64,000 nucleotides of DNA from Methylobacterium sp. UNC378MF. GTDB taxonomy: Bacteria > Pseudomonadota > Alphaproteobacteria > Rhizobiales > Beijerinckiaceae. Every line of letters begins with the position of its first letter. The first letter of the stretch is position 1. Shown here piece by piece: positions 37,065 to 46,059 of the stretch. Position numbers and translations under genes: made by a program. The stretch lies in contig NZ_FMWU01000012.1 of assembly GCF_900103195.1 (NCBI RefSeq), positions 62,001 to 126,000 of the forward strand. Reading direction: 5' to 3'. A model generated the notes under the pieces. The model was not told the origin of the DNA, did no database searches, and was given only the letters and a program-made list of their open reading frames with translations.

Positions 37065-37562
37065 TCAGGGCCCGACGATCTGAGGCAGGACGGTCTGCGT
37101 CAGGCGCCGCACCGAGTCCTCGGCGGCCCCACGGTCCGCCGCCTGAGCCTCGATCGTCAGCAGATCGCCATCCCGCAGGATGACGGCAGTCGCACCCGCA
37201 CCGTTGTCGAGCGCGTAGACGCTCAGCCAGCCGATCGCCCGACCGGCAGGCAGAGTCGAGAGTCGGCATCCCGGATTGCGCTGGATGCAGATCGCCTCCA
37301 GTGCGGCGAAGGATGTTCTGCCGGAGCGGACCCGCTTTTCGGTTCCGTCGGTCAGGCGCCCGAGCTGCAGCTCCAGCGTCGGTGCGCCCGTACAGGCCGC
37401 GCAGTGCAGGCTGAGATGCACGGGCGCAACCTGTGCTGTGGCGTCCGGCCCGAGCGCCGTTCGGGCAACTTCGGCCAGCCCGGTGAGGTCGTGAGTTGCG
37501 AAGCCCCCCGCCATCGCCGCCTGAACCCAGAGGCCGAACAGGAGTATCAAGAGGCCGCGCAT
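37065..37562 (-). CDS. Secreted protein of unknown function
   Basis: A 165-residue protein from ATG at 37562 (a TTG six codons upstream is possible). Residues 1-19 (MRGLLILLFGLWVQAAMAG) form a signal peptide. The mature part has four cysteines in HCAACTG and ICIQRNPGC, which could form disulfides, and ends in a mixed alpha/beta segment (GRAIGWLSVYALDNGAGATAVILRDGDLL). I do not recognise the family. It is transcribed away from an AT-rich island. Confidence 0.6.
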   Translation of the reverse strand: MRGLLILLFGLWVQAAMAGGFATHDLTGLAEVARTALGPDATAQVAPVHLSLHCAACTGAPTLELQLGRLTDGTEKRVRSGRTSFAALEAICIQRNPGCRLSTLPAGRAIGWLSVYALDNGAGATAVILRDGDLLTIEAQAADRGAAEDSVRRLTQTVLPQIVGP

Positions 37563-37658
37563 GAATGAATCACCGTCCAATCGCTTGGTGCGGCGTTAGC
37601 GGAAAGATCTTTCTGAATCCAGGCCCGAACCCTGAAGGCATCTCCTCGCAGGGGTGCA

Positions 37659-37760
37659 TAAAATCATCTGACGAAAAGCAATGATCGTCCAAACATTAAT
37701 CTAGTAATGTCTTAGCTATATTCACACATCGGATACAGATAAAGAATATTCAAATGATCA
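37659..37760. other. AT-rich island between the secreted protein gene and cysK
   Basis: I counted 31 G/C in the 100 bases from 37660, against a strongly GC-rich background. It holds no gene. It includes TATATT, TTTTAT and GAATATTC tracts that could act as promoters, as a protein-binding (nucleoid) site or as a transfer scar. The region 37581-37870 as a whole is non-coding. Confidence 0.5.
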
Positions 37761-37838
37761 GGGTGATGAGGCGCGCTCATCCCCCGGTGGAGTCTCACGC
37801 CGGCCTGCGCCGGCGCGATCCTGGTGCGGTCCGTTTGT

Positions 37839-37860
37839 GGAGCGGCGCGCGGGCCGCTCC
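37839..37860 (-). terminator. Hairpin after cysK
   Basis: Stem GGAGCGGC/GCCGCTCC with a 6-base loop lies 10 bases beyond the cysK stop on its coding strand. No T-tract follows; a second small stem (GCCGG...CCGGC) lies at about 37800-37815. Confidence 0.4.
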
Positions 37861-37870
37861 GGTGTCTGCC

Positions 37871-38845
37871 TCAGCCGATCCCGTCGAACAGGGCCGATGA
37901 GATGTAGCGCTCGGCGAACGAGCAGGCGACGGTGACAATGCGCTTGCCTTGGAACTCGGGCCGCTTGGCCAGTTCCAACGCCGCGGCGACGTTGCCGCCG
38001 GTGGAGATGCCGCCGGGGATGCCTTCCAACCGGGCCAGCGCCCGAGACGTCTCGAAGGCAGCCTGGTTGGTGACCTTCAGGACGCCGTCCAGGATGTCGG
38101 TGTGCAGATTGTCCGGGATGAAGCCGGCACCGATGCCCTGGATCTTGTGCGGGCCGGGCTGGCCGCCGGAGATCACCGGGGAATCCTCCGGCTCCACGGC
38201 GAAGATCTTCAGGTTCGGGAGGCGCGGCTTCAGAACCTCGCCGACGCCCGTCACGGTGCCGCCGGTACCGACACCAGCCACGAAGGCGTCGAGCTGGCCG
38301 CCAGTGTCGCTCCAAATCTCCTCGGCGGTGGTCTTCCGGTGAATCTCCGGATTGGCCGGGTTCGAGAATTGCTGCGGCATCACCGAACCGGGAATTTCCT
38401 TCAGCAATTCCTCGGCTTTGGCGATCGCGCCCTTCATGCCCTGCGCCCCGGGGGTGAGCGCCAGCTCCGCACCCAGGAAGGCGAGCATCTTGCGCCGCTC
38501 GAGGGACATGGTCTCAGGCATCACAAGGATGAGCCGGTAGCCACGGGCTGCGGCCGTGAAGGCGAGGGCGATGCCGGTATTGCCCGAGGTCGGCTCGACC
38601 AGCGTGCCGCCGGGCTGGAGCTTGCCCGAGGCCTCCAGGGCATCGATCATGTTGACGCCGATGCGGTCCTTTACACTGGCGATCGGGTTGAAGAATTCGA
38701 GCTTGAGCAGGATCTCGGCGTCGACCCCGTGCTCCTTCGGCAGCCGGTTCAGGCGTACCAGAGGCGTGTTGCCGATGGTTTCTGTGATAGAGCCGTAGAC
38801 ACGGCCGTGGCCGACCTTCGCCGGTGCGTTGAGGGTATCGGCCAT
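37871..38845 (-). CDS. cysK: Cysteine synthase A (O-acetylserine sulfhydrylase)
   Basis: A 324-residue PLP enzyme that makes cysteine from O-acetylserine and sulfide. The start is ATG at 38845 (AGGAG upstream); the open frame extends further but is not conserved. [11 protein letters not shown] carries the PLP lysine, [12 protein letters not shown] binds substrate, and [10 protein letters not shown] binds the PLP phosphate. The C-terminal segment [18 protein letters not shown] is complete. Divergent from the TAXI gene. Regulation by sulfur status is likely but no operator could be identified. Confidence 0.95.
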   Translation of the reverse strand: MADTLNAPAKVGHGRVYGSITETIGNTPLVRLNRLPKEHGVDAEILLKLEFFNPIASVKDRIGVNMIDALEASGKLQPGGTLVEPTSGNTGIALAFTAAARGYRLILVMPETMSLERRKMLAFLGAELALTPGAQGMKGAIAKAEELLKEIPGSVMPQQFSNPANPEIHRKTTAEEIWSDTGGQLDAFVAGVGTGGTVTGVGEVLKPRLPNLKIFAVEPEDSPVISGGQPGPHKIQGIGAGFIPDNLHTDILDGVLKVTNQAAFETSRALARLEGIPGGISTGGNVAAALELAKRPEFQGKRIVTVACSFAERYISSALFDGIG

Positions 38846-39075
38846 CGCGGAACTCCTGCTCGTGGTGACGGGTCGGACAGATGTCGTGTCCGGGACAGAT
38901 CCCGCCAAGGGATCGTCCTTGCGCGGAAAGTGCTGCCGGTCCCGGACCGGAGGCTGCGATATCGCGTTGCCGCGGCGGGAGCAATTGGGCTAAGTGCCGT
39001 TGTCGAAAGTTCTTTCCGGAATTCCGCAAGCATTCGGCACGGGGTGGAAGGCCTTTATTGAGCGATCCGATCCTG

Positions 39076-40074
39076 ATGGAATTTCATTCTCCTGACCGTG
39101 CGGACTCGACCACCGGGATCGGGGCGACCGCTGTTCCCGAAGGCGGTGATCCGTCCCGACGGCCGACTCGCCGGATCGCGCTGCTGGCCGCGGTCGGGCT
39201 GTTGCTGGCGCGGCCGGCGCGCTCGGCGGAGACGGTCCGCGTCGTCCTCGCCACCGCGACGCCGGGGGGCGGGTTCCCGGCCTTCGGTGAGGCGTTTTCC
39301 GCCGCCATCACGGCGACCGACCCGGCCTTGACGATCGAGCGGCGCGCGACCGGCGGGTCGGCCGAGAATATCGGCCTCCTTCGCGCCGGTCGTGTCGATC
39401 TCGGCCTCGTTCAGGGCGAGTACGCCTATCCGGCCCTTGCCGAGGGCGGCGGCCTGACCGTTCTGGCGCCGATGTACCCCACGCCCGGATTGTTCGTGGT
39501 TCAGGCCGGCAGCGCGATCCGCTCCGTGGCGGATCTGCGCGGGCGCAGGGTCGTGCTCGGCACACACAAATCGGGGCTCACCGTCATGGGCCGGAGCGCC
39601 CTCAGCGCCTCGGGCCTCGATCCTGAGCGGGATATCAGCCCGATCCTCCTCGATCGGGCCGGCGACGGTCCGACCCTGGTGCGGGAGGGCCACGCCGATG
39701 CGCTCTGGGGCGGCGGACTCGACTGGCCGGGCTTCCACGCCCTGGCCGGCGACCCGGGCGGTGCCCGCTTCTTCGGACCGTCCGAGGCCGCCATCGCCCG
39801 CCTCGCCCAGCCCGGCGCGGCGATGCGGCGCCTGACGGTTCCGGCCGGCAGCTTCGCCGGACAGGCGGACGCGATCGAGACGGTTGGATCCTGGAGCTTC
39901 GTGCTCGCGCGGCCCGGGCTTGACGAGGAGACGGCCTATCGCGTCGGCCGGACGCTGGCGCGGACCGATCTGACCGACGCCCAGCCGAAAAACCTCGTCG
40001 GCCTCGTCCAGGCGGACAGGGTCAATGCCGGGACCGCGCGCGTCCTCCGCGAAGCCGGTGTGATCCTGCGCTGA
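39076..40074 (+). CDS. TAXI-family TRAP-type substrate-binding protein
   Basis: A 332-residue periplasmic binding protein. A basic N-terminus (RRPTRRIALLAAVGLLLARPARSA) is the signal peptide, longer than usual because about 30 residues precede it. The mature part has GGSAENIGLLRAGRVDLGLVQGEYAY and DLRGRRVVLGTHKSGLTVMGRSAL, as in TAXI solute receptors. TAXI receptors deliver ligands (for example glutamate or other acids) to a fused DctQM membrane protein, but none is encoded nearby, so the permease must be elsewhere or the protein acts as a sensor. It converges on gcrA. Confidence 0.8.
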   Translation: MEFHSPDRADSTTGIGATAVPEGGDPSRRPTRRIALLAAVGLLLARPARSAETVRVVLATATPGGGFPAFGEAFSAAITATDPALTIERRATGGSAENIGLLRAGRVDLGLVQGEYAYPALAEGGGLTVLAPMYPTPGLFVVQAGSAIRSVADLRGRRVVLGTHKSGLTVMGRSALSASGLDPERDISPILLDRAGDGPTLVREGHADALWGGGLDWPGFHALAGDPGGARFFGPSEAAIARLAQPGAAMRRLTVPAGSFAGQADAIETVGSWSFVLARPGLDEETAYRVGRTLARTDLTDAQPKNLVGLVQADRVNAGTARVLREAGVILR

Positions 40075-40086
40075 AGGCGCGGCGCC

Positions 40087-40614
40087 TCAGCGGAACGAGG
40101 CGACGCGGCGATCGCGCTTCCGTTCGGCGGCGGGCTGATAGGCGATCTCGGCGTGGTGGGTGCAGTAGGGCAGACCAGTGATCGACCGGGCGCCGCAGAA
40201 GCGAAATTCCGGGGTCGTCGGGTCGCCGAGCGGCCAGCGGCACATGGATTCACGCAGGTCCATGATGGTGACACGCTGCGACACCGCCAGGGCCACCGGC
40301 TCGGGGGTCGGCGCGGGTGCCGGGAATTCCGGGGCCGGACGGTGCGTCAGGATCGAGACCGGTTCCGGCGCCTGTGTCTCGACCACCGCAATGGCCGTCT
40401 CGATCTCGACGGACTTCGCGGGCGGCGCAACGGCGGGAGCCTCCTCGCCGCCCCGTGCGCGCCCGGCGAGGCCCAGGCGGTGGACCTTGCCGATGACCGC
40501 GTTGCGGGTGACGCCGCCGAGCTGCGCCGCGATCTTGCTCGCGCTCTGCCCGTCTTCCCACAGCCGGCGCAGCAGCGCCACGCGATCATCCGTCCAGCCG
40601 AGACCCGCTTCCAT
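40087..40614 (-). CDS. gcrA: Cell-cycle regulator GcrA
   Basis: A 175-residue GcrA. The N-terminal helix-turn-helix GWTDDRVALLRRLWEDGQSASKIAAQLGGVTRNAVIGKVHRLGL is nearly canonical; the Pro/Glu-rich linker is followed by the C-terminal sigma70-binding part MCRWPLGDPTTPEFRFCGA...YCTHHAEIAYQP. GcrA binds RNA polymerase sigma70 and activates promoters with methylated GANTC sites. The second of two adjacent ATGs (40614) has GGAGG at the better distance; 40617 is the alternative. It is a conserved alphaproteobacterial marker. Confidence 0.95.
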   Translation of the reverse strand: MEAGLGWTDDRVALLRRLWEDGQSASKIAAQLGGVTRNAVIGKVHRLGLAGRARGGEEAPAVAPPAKSVEIETAIAVVETQAPEPVSILTHRPAPEFPAPAPTPEPVALAVSQRVTIMDLRESMCRWPLGDPTTPEFRFCGARSITGLPYCTHHAEIAYQPAAERKRDRRVASFR

Positions 40615-41051
40615 CATCCCCTCCGCCCCGTGCGGCTCGGCTGCGTTTCCGAAGGCGAGTCCGTGTGTTTCAGGCCAACAGGAGCCGGATCTCGGCCGGC
40701 CATGTCGCCGCGCAGACGCACCCTCGCGCGCCGGCTGCCGCATCGCGTGCGACACCCTGTCTCGCCAGGCCACGGGGGAACCCTAGCGCGGCGTTCGCGC
40801 GGCTTGCAAGGGCAGGCAGGCTCCGGGCGCGTGCCGCTGCGCCGCCTGTCCACCGACATTGGCGCAGCGCGGCGGCGGCTGGCGAGCCTGCTGCAGCGGC
40901 CACGCTTGCGCCCCGATCACGTGTGATCGTGACCTCACCGCAACAGCGCGGCCTTATCGCTCCGCTGAGCCGGCTAAGACGGAACAGGCGATACGGCCAA
41001 GCTCGTTCCGTGTGGCAGAGTGGGCGGGTTACGCGGTTCGAGGAAGTGACG
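40615..41051. other. Intergenic region between gcrA and the patatin-like gene
   Basis: About 430 bases with divergent genes. A GGAAC-N18-CGTT pair at 40981-41007 resembles a general-stress (EcfG-type) promoter for the patatin gene but has one base more than the usual spacer. An inverted GGAAC...GTTCC is embedded in it. Open frames entering the patatin gene from upstream lack ribosome-binding sites. Confidence 0.4.
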
Positions 41052-42239
41052 ATGGGTGTTCGTCAGGTCAGCCTGCGCATGGCGATTGCGTTCGGGCTGG
41101 CGGGTCAGGTGGCGGCCTGCGGCAGCGTTCCGCGGACGCCCTACACCGCCGAGCAGGCGGCGTTCGCGACCGTGCCGGGCATTCCGGGCGCCCGCGTCTT
41201 CGCCGACGCGTCGGTGGAGACGATCGCAGAGCTCGCCGCCAATCCGGAGCGGCGCCTCAAGGGCTTCTCTTATCTGGCCCTGTCGGGCGGCGGCGGCGAC
41301 GGCGCCTACGGGGCAGGCGTGCTCAATGGCTGGTCGGCATCCGGCAAGCGGCCGGACTTCACCCTGGTCTCGGGCGTTTCGACCGGTGCACTGATCGCGC
41401 CCTTCGCGTTCCTGGGCTCAGCCTACGACCCCTATCTGACCGAGTTCTACACGAGCGGCGTCGCCGGCGAGCTGGTGGCCTCGCCGAACCTGGCGAACGT
41501 GCTGTTCGGCTCCGGCCTGTTCGGCGACGGCCGGCTGCGCAGCCTCATCGACCGCTACGTGACGGACGATCTCCTCAAGGCCGTGGCCGAGGAGCACGCG
41601 AAGGGCCGGCGCCTGCTCGTCGTGACGACGAATCTGGATTCCCAGCGGGCGGTGATCTGGAACATGGGCGCCATCGCGGGGAGTGGCGTGCCGAATGCCC
41701 GGGAGCTGTTCCGTGACGTCCTAGCGGCCTCCGCCAGTATCCCGGCGGTCTTCCCGCCCCAGTTCATCGATGTGTCGGCCGGGGATGCGCGCTTCAAGGA
41801 GATGCATGTGGACGGGTCAGTTGTGACCCCGGTCTTCACTCTGCCGCAGACACTGCTGCTGCGCGATAGACGGATCCGCACCGGCGGCAAGGCCGAGATC
41901 TACGTGGTGATCAACGGCCGCCTGGAGCCGGACTTCGAGGTCACGAAGGACAACACGCTCTCGATCGTCGAGCGCTCCTTCACGACGGCGAGCCGCGCCC
42001 GCTCCCGCGCGACGCTGACGGCGACCTATGCGCTGGCACGCGCCAACGGCATCGGCTTCAACCTCACCTACATCGACGAGAACGGCCCCAAGGCGTCGGC
42101 CGCCAAGGGCTTCGACACCGCCTACATGCGGGCTCTGTACGAGGCCGGTTACGAGAAGGGCCGGACCGGCACGTTCTGGCAGCACACGATCCCGGCCGCG
42201 CCGCTGCTCAAGGCGACCGCGAGCGCCGTGGCGAACTGA
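41052..42239 (+). CDS. Patatin-like phospholipase, probable lipoprotein
   Basis: A 395-residue patatin. GAGGAAGTGACG precedes the ATG. The lead MGVRQVSLRMAIAFGLAGQVAAC ends in a lipobox with Cys23, so it is probably anchored to a membrane. Patatin elements are the oxyanion Gly-rich loop GGGGDGAYG (79-87), the nucleophile Ser110 in GVSTG and the Asp254 of HVDGSVVTP; both members of the Ser-Asp dyad are present. Such enzymes cleave fatty acids from phospholipids. It may be stress-induced, as a stress-type promoter motif lies upstream. Confidence 0.87.
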   Translation: MGVRQVSLRMAIAFGLAGQVAACGSVPRTPYTAEQAAFATVPGIPGARVFADASVETIAELAANPERRLKGFSYLALSGGGGDGAYGAGVLNGWSASGKRPDFTLVSGVSTGALIAPFAFLGSAYDPYLTEFYTSGVAGELVASPNLANVLFGSGLFGDGRLRSLIDRYVTDDLLKAVAEEHAKGRRLLVVTTNLDSQRAVIWNMGAIAGSGVPNARELFRDVLAASASIPAVFPPQFIDVSAGDARFKEMHVDGSVVTPVFTLPQTLLLRDRRIRTGGKAEIYVVINGRLEPDFEVTKDNTLSIVERSFTTASRARSRATLTATYALARANGIGFNLTYIDENGPKASAAKGFDTAYMRALYEAGYEKGRTGTFWQHTIPAAPLLKATASAVAN

Positions 42240-42275
42240 TCGTCCGAGCGGCTCCGCCGCGCGCCCGGGCGGGCG

Positions 42276-42300
42276 CGCCGCCGGCGTGGTGCCGGCGGCG
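42276..42300. terminator. GC hairpin between convergent genes
   Basis: Perfect 10-base stem CGCCGCCGGC/GCCGGCGGCG with a GTGGT loop, between the patatin stop and the end of the 42-residue gene. No T-tract on either strand. Confidence 0.5.
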
Positions 42301-42320
42301 TGCTCGCCGGCCCGGGATCC

Positions 42321-42449
42321 TTACTTGCCCAGAATCTTCGTGACGAGCCGGCCGAGCGGCGTCGCCGTGCTGGCGTTCCGGTCGTCGCGGTCGACGGGGC
42401 GGTTCTCGTTGCCGAGGATCTTGGTGACGATGCGTCCGATCAGGTTCAT
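42321..42449 (-). CDS. 42-residue peptide with an internal repeat
   Basis: A short gene with an excellent ribosome-binding site (GGAGGG, seven bases before the ATG at 42449). The peptide has two copies of a nonamer, GRIVTKILG near residue 5 and GRLVTKILG near the end, separated by a charged spacer rich in Asp, Arg and Asn. Each repeat would form a short amphipathic helix, suggesting membrane or self interaction. A GGAAC-N17-CGTT pair lies upstream, matching an EcfG general-stress promoter. No family known to me. Confidence 0.65.
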   Translation of the reverse strand: MNLIGRIVTKILGNENRPVDRDDRNASTATPLGRLVTKILGK

Positions 42450-42494
42450 GGGTCGGCCCTCCGTGATCGCGCCCAAATGGCGCAGCTTCCCCAA

Positions 42495-42521
42495 CAACGG
42501 CTGAGGCGCGGGCCGCGTTCC
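42495..42521 (-). promoter_or_regulatory. EcfG-type general stress promoter candidate
   Basis: On the minus strand the sequence is GGAAC-N17-CGTTG, which fits the consensus GGAAC-N16/17-CGTT of the alphaproteobacterial general stress sigma factor. Its -10 end is 46 bases from the ATG of the 42-residue gene at 42449. I found no equally good match in the other intergenic regions of the window. Confidence 0.6.
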
Positions 42522-42544
42522 AGCCCTGTGCCGGATGGGACGGC

Positions 42545-43957
42545 TCAGACCTGCATCAGACGGATGTTGTTGGTATTGCCGGCAGTGTGGAACGGGATGC
42601 CGGCGGTGACCACGATAATGTCGTGCGGCCGCGCGAAGCCCTCGTCCTGCGCGTGGTGGCAGGCCTTCGAGGTCATCTCCTCGTAGCTGTCGACGTCCTC
42701 CGTCAGGACGCTGTGCGCCCCCCAGAGCAGGCTGAGCCGCCGCGAGGTCGCGACGTTGGGTGTCAGGGCGAGGATCGAGGCGGCGGGGCGCTTGCGCGCC
42801 ACCCGCGCGGCCGTCGTCCCGCTCGCCGTGTAGGCGACGATCGCGGCGGCGCGCACGGCCTCGGCGAGGTCGGCCGTGGCGGTCGCCACCGCGTGCGGCG
42901 GCGTCTCCTCCTCGCCGGGCTCCGAGGCCGCGACGATCGAGTGGTAGAGCTTGTGCCCCTCCACGCTCCGGATGATCCGGTCCATCATCGCCACCGCCTC
43001 GACAGGGTAGCGGCCGGTGGCGGATTCCGCCGAGAGCATCACGGCGTCGGCGCCGTCGTAGATGGCGGTGGCGACGTCCGACGCCTCCGCCCGGGTGGGC
43101 GCGGGGGCGTTGACCATCGAGTCGAGCATCTGGGTCGCCACCACCACGGGCTTCACGGCGAGCCGGCAGGCCCGGATCAGCTCCTTCTGCCGCGCCGGCA
43201 CGTCCTCGTGCGGGATCTCGACGCCGAGATCGCCGCGGGCGACCATCACGGCGTCGGAGAGCCGGATGATGTCGTCGATCCGCTCCAGCGCCTGCGGCTT
43301 CTCGATCTTCGACATGATGCCGGCGCGGTCGCCGATGATCCCCCGCGCCTCGATGACGTCGGACGGCTTCTGGACGAACGACAGGGCGACCCAGTCGACG
43401 CCAAGATCGAGCCCGAAGGCGAGATCCGCCCGGTCCTTCTCGGTGAGCGGCGACAGGTCCAGCAGCGTGCCCGGCAGGTTCACGCCCTTGCGGTTCGAGA
43501 TCGGCCCGCCGGTGACGACCTCGGCGGTGATGGAGGTCCGCTCGGGCCCGGTGACCCGCACGCGCACCCGCCCGTCGTCGATGAGGAGTTCCTGGCCCGG
43601 CACGACGGCGTTGAAGATCTCCGGGTGGTGCAGCGGGATCGCCTGCTTGTCGCCGTCGGCGCCTTCGAGGACGAAGCGCACCGTCTCGCCGGCCTGGAGA
43701 TCGAGCCGGCCGCCCTGCAGCGTGCCGATCCGGATCTTCGGCCCCTGGAGATCCTGGAGGATGCCGATCGGCCGGCCGACCTCCTTCTCGAGGGCGCGGA
43801 TGGCCGCGTGGACCCTGGCGTGATCCTCCTGGAGGCCGTGGCTGAAATTGAGCCGGAACGTGTCGACCCCAGCGAGGAACAGGGCGCGGAGCTGGTCCGG
43901 AGCGGAGCTGGCGGGACCGACGGTGGCGACGATCTTGGCGTGGCGGTGACGGCGCAT
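42545..43957 (-). CDS. pyk: Pyruvate kinase
   Basis: A 470-residue enzyme that transfers phosphate from phosphoenolpyruvate to ADP. AGGAGG precedes the ATG. The N-terminus AKIVATVGPASS, the Mg/K-binding MSKIEKPQALERIDDI, VMVARGDLGVEIP and the active-site MLDSMVNAPAPTRAEASDVATAIYDGADAVMLSAESA are all intact. The C-terminal regulatory domain is complete. Divergent or co-directional neighbours do not suggest an operon. Confidence 0.96.
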   Translation of the reverse strand: MRRHRHAKIVATVGPASSAPDQLRALFLAGVDTFRLNFSHGLQEDHARVHAAIRALEKEVGRPIGILQDLQGPKIRIGTLQGGRLDLQAGETVRFVLEGADGDKQAIPLHHPEIFNAVVPGQELLIDDGRVRVRVTGPERTSITAEVVTGGPISNRKGVNLPGTLLDLSPLTEKDRADLAFGLDLGVDWVALSFVQKPSDVIEARGIIGDRAGIMSKIEKPQALERIDDIIRLSDAVMVARGDLGVEIPHEDVPARQKELIRACRLAVKPVVVATQMLDSMVNAPAPTRAEASDVATAIYDGADAVMLSAESATGRYPVEAVAMMDRIIRSVEGHKLYHSIVAASEPGEEETPPHAVATATADLAEAVRAAAIVAYTASGTTAARVARKRPAASILALTPNVATSRRLSLLWGAHSVLTEDVDSYEEMTSKACHHAQDEGFARPHDIIVVTAGIPFHTAGNTNNIRLMQV

Positions 43958-44110
43958 GCGGGTCTCGGCCTCCTGAGGCTGCCTCTGGGAATCGAGCCGG
44001 GCGCTCGGTCGCGCCGACGCCGCTCACATCGGTCCGCGACGGCCCCACGGCGAGGCCCCGCGGCGCCCGGCGGGCGATATTTCGCGCGGGGGGGGCGATT
44101 CGACCGGCGC

Positions 44111-44608
44111 CTATCTGGCCGATTCCCGAACGATCCCCGCGAGGCCGGCGTCGAACACGCCCGTGATGTTGGCGACGGCGTCGGCGTCGCTCATGCCGTC
44201 TGCGTCGAAGGTCGCACTCCAGATCACCGTGGATCCCTCGCCATTGGGACGGACCGTCAGCGTCGCATTGTAGGCACGCACCGGCAGGGGGCCTTGGATG
44301 AAGCTGTAGCTGTAGCTCATGCCCACCTCGTCGCGTGCGGTCTCGACTTCCGCGATCGTGCCCTGCGCGCCCTTCACCACGAGGCCGCGGATCTGCGCGC
44401 GGATGCCGTCATCGTCGTCCTCGCCCGACAGGATGCAGCGCTGGACCTGTGGGTGCCAGTTCTGGATCGCGCAGAACTCGCCGACCAGCGCCCAGACCGC
44501 CGCGGGCGGGGCCGGGATGTCGCGGCTGCGGGTGACTTCCAGGGCGCCGGCCGGTCCGGCGGCCAGGACGACCGCACCGATCGCCGTCAGGGAAGCGGGT
44601 TGAATCAC
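44111..44608 (-). CDS. Secreted SRPBCC (START-like) protein
   Basis: A 165-residue protein with a GTG start and GGAG upstream. Residues 1-22 (MIQPASLTAIGAVVLAAGPAGA) are a signal peptide. The mature domain begins LEVTRSRDIPAPPAAVWALVGEFCAIQNWHP, the standard opening of SRPBCC helix-grip domains of the polyketide cyclase/MxaD type. MxaD-like proteins are periplasmic and linked to methanol oxidation in Methylobacterium; no mxa or xoxF genes are adjacent, so this role is only suggested. Confidence 0.8.
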   Translation of the reverse strand: MIQPASLTAIGAVVLAAGPAGALEVTRSRDIPAPPAAVWALVGEFCAIQNWHPQVQRCILSGEDDDDGIRAQIRGLVVKGAQGTIAEVETARDEVGMSYSYSFIQGPLPVRAYNATLTVRPNGEGSTVIWSATFDADGMSDADAVANITGVFDAGLAGIVRESAR

Positions 44609-44759
44609 GGGTTTGTCTCCTGGCGATCAGGCCAACGTGACGCGACTTGGGGCGACGCCGCGGTTACGGCGAGCCCGGGCGACGACGGGTTTCGTCACGA
44701 CGATGTCGATGCCGCCCCGGTATGCTACGCCGCGCCCATCTGGATCACCGGAGATGCCT

Positions 44760-46052
44760 ATGGACGACCGCGCCGCGCCGAAGCGATCCGCGACCCGGAG
44801 CGGCGCCGCGCGCGCGGTCCTGGCGACCGGCGCCGCACTCCTCGTCGGCACGGCCGTGCCGTCGCTCGCCGCGGGGCCGGACCCATTGCCGCCGGCCGCG
44901 CCGCAGGCCTTCGAGGCCTGCCGGGCCGATCTGATCGCCTGGGTCACGGCCCGCGCCGTGCCGCAGGGCCTCGCCAAGGCGCAGCTCGCCGAGCTCACGC
45001 CCGACCCGGACGTGACCGCCGCGACCCAGAGCCAGGGCGAGTTCGTCCGGCCACTCTGGGACTACATCGAGGCCAGCGTCACGCCGGCCCGTGTCGAGGC
45101 CGGTCTGCGCAAGCTCGCCGAGCACGCCGACACGCTCGCGGCCATCGAAGTCCAGTACGGGGTCGACCGCCACATCCTCGCGGCGTTCTGGGGCGTGGAG
45201 TCGAGCTACGGCGCCGTGCTCGACAACGCGGCCGTGGTGAAGCCGGTCGTCCGCTCGCTGGCGACGCTCGGCTGCAGCGACCCCGCCCGCGCCACCTACT
45301 GGCGCGACGAGCTGGCGGCGGCGCTCCAGATCCTGGCCTGGAACCAGGCGCCCCTCGACCGGATGCAAGCGGGGCTGACCGGATCCTGGGCCGGCGCCAT
45401 GGGCCACACGCAGTTCATGCCCAGCGTCTACCAGCGGGAGGCGGTCGATTTCGACGGTGACGGCCGGCGCGACATCTGGACCTCGGTGCCGGACGCCCTC
45501 GCGTCGACGGCGCACTACCTGCGCAGCCACGGCTGGAAGCCCGGCGAGGGCTGGGGCACCGAGGCGGTGCTGCCCCAGACCTTCGACGCCGCGCTGGCCG
45601 ACGAGACGACACTCCGCACCGTCGCGGCGTGGCGGGCGCTCGGCGTGAAGCCGGCGCGCGACCGCGCCCTGCCGGACTCGGCCGAGGCGACCCTGATCCT
45701 GCCTGCCGGGATCCGCGGCCCCGCCTTCCTGCTGCAGCCGAACTTCGCGGTGATCCTCCGCTACAACACGGCCCTGGCCTACGCGCTGACGGTCTCGCTC
45801 CTGTCGGATCGCCTGCGCGGCGAGCCGGGCCTGGTTCGCGACTGGCCGCGCGGCGACCGGCCGCTCACCGCCGACGAGCGTCGCGACCTGCAGGCCCGCC
45901 TGACCGAGCGCGGCTTCGCCACCGGCGGGGTCGACGGCAAGATCGGCCCGAAGACCCGGGCGGCACTGCGCGCCTTCCAGGGCTCGGTCGGCCTGCCGCC
46001 GGACGGCTACGCCGACGCGCCGGTGCTGGACCGGGTGCGGGCGGCGCCCTGA
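44760..46052 (+). CDS. Lytic murein transglycosylase (MltB-type) with peptidoglycan-binding domain
   Basis: A 430-residue exported enzyme that cleaves the glycan strand of peptidoglycan to 1,6-anhydro ends. The start at 44760 has GGAG six bases upstream; an ATG at 44754 sits too close to it. A basic lead and hydrophobic core (LATGAALLVGTAVPSLAA) form the signal. The SLT_2 domain has catalytic Glu147 (AAFWGVESSYG), GSWAGAMGHTQFMPS and DIWTSVPDALASTAHYL. The C-terminal PG_binding_1 motif is LQARLTERGFATGGVDGKIG. Confidence 0.92.
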   Translation: MDDRAAPKRSATRSGAARAVLATGAALLVGTAVPSLAAGPDPLPPAAPQAFEACRADLIAWVTARAVPQGLAKAQLAELTPDPDVTAATQSQGEFVRPLWDYIEASVTPARVEAGLRKLAEHADTLAAIEVQYGVDRHILAAFWGVESSYGAVLDNAAVVKPVVRSLATLGCSDPARATYWRDELAAALQILAWNQAPLDRMQAGLTGSWAGAMGHTQFMPSVYQREAVDFDGDGRRDIWTSVPDALASTAHYLRSHGWKPGEGWGTEAVLPQTFDAALADETTLRTVAAWRALGVKPARDRALPDSAEATLILPAGIRGPAFLLQPNFAVILRYNTALAYALTVSLLSDRLRGEPGLVRDWPRGDRPLTADERRDLQARLTERGFATGGVDGKIGPKTRAALRAFQGSVGLPPDGYADAPVLDRVRAAP

Positions 46053-46059
46053 CGGCCTC

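Noticed and set aside
42587..45460. Long open frame on the plus strand covering pyruvate kinase and SRPBCC genes
   Set aside because: It crosses two real genes on the other strand and the start of the transglycosylase in another frame.
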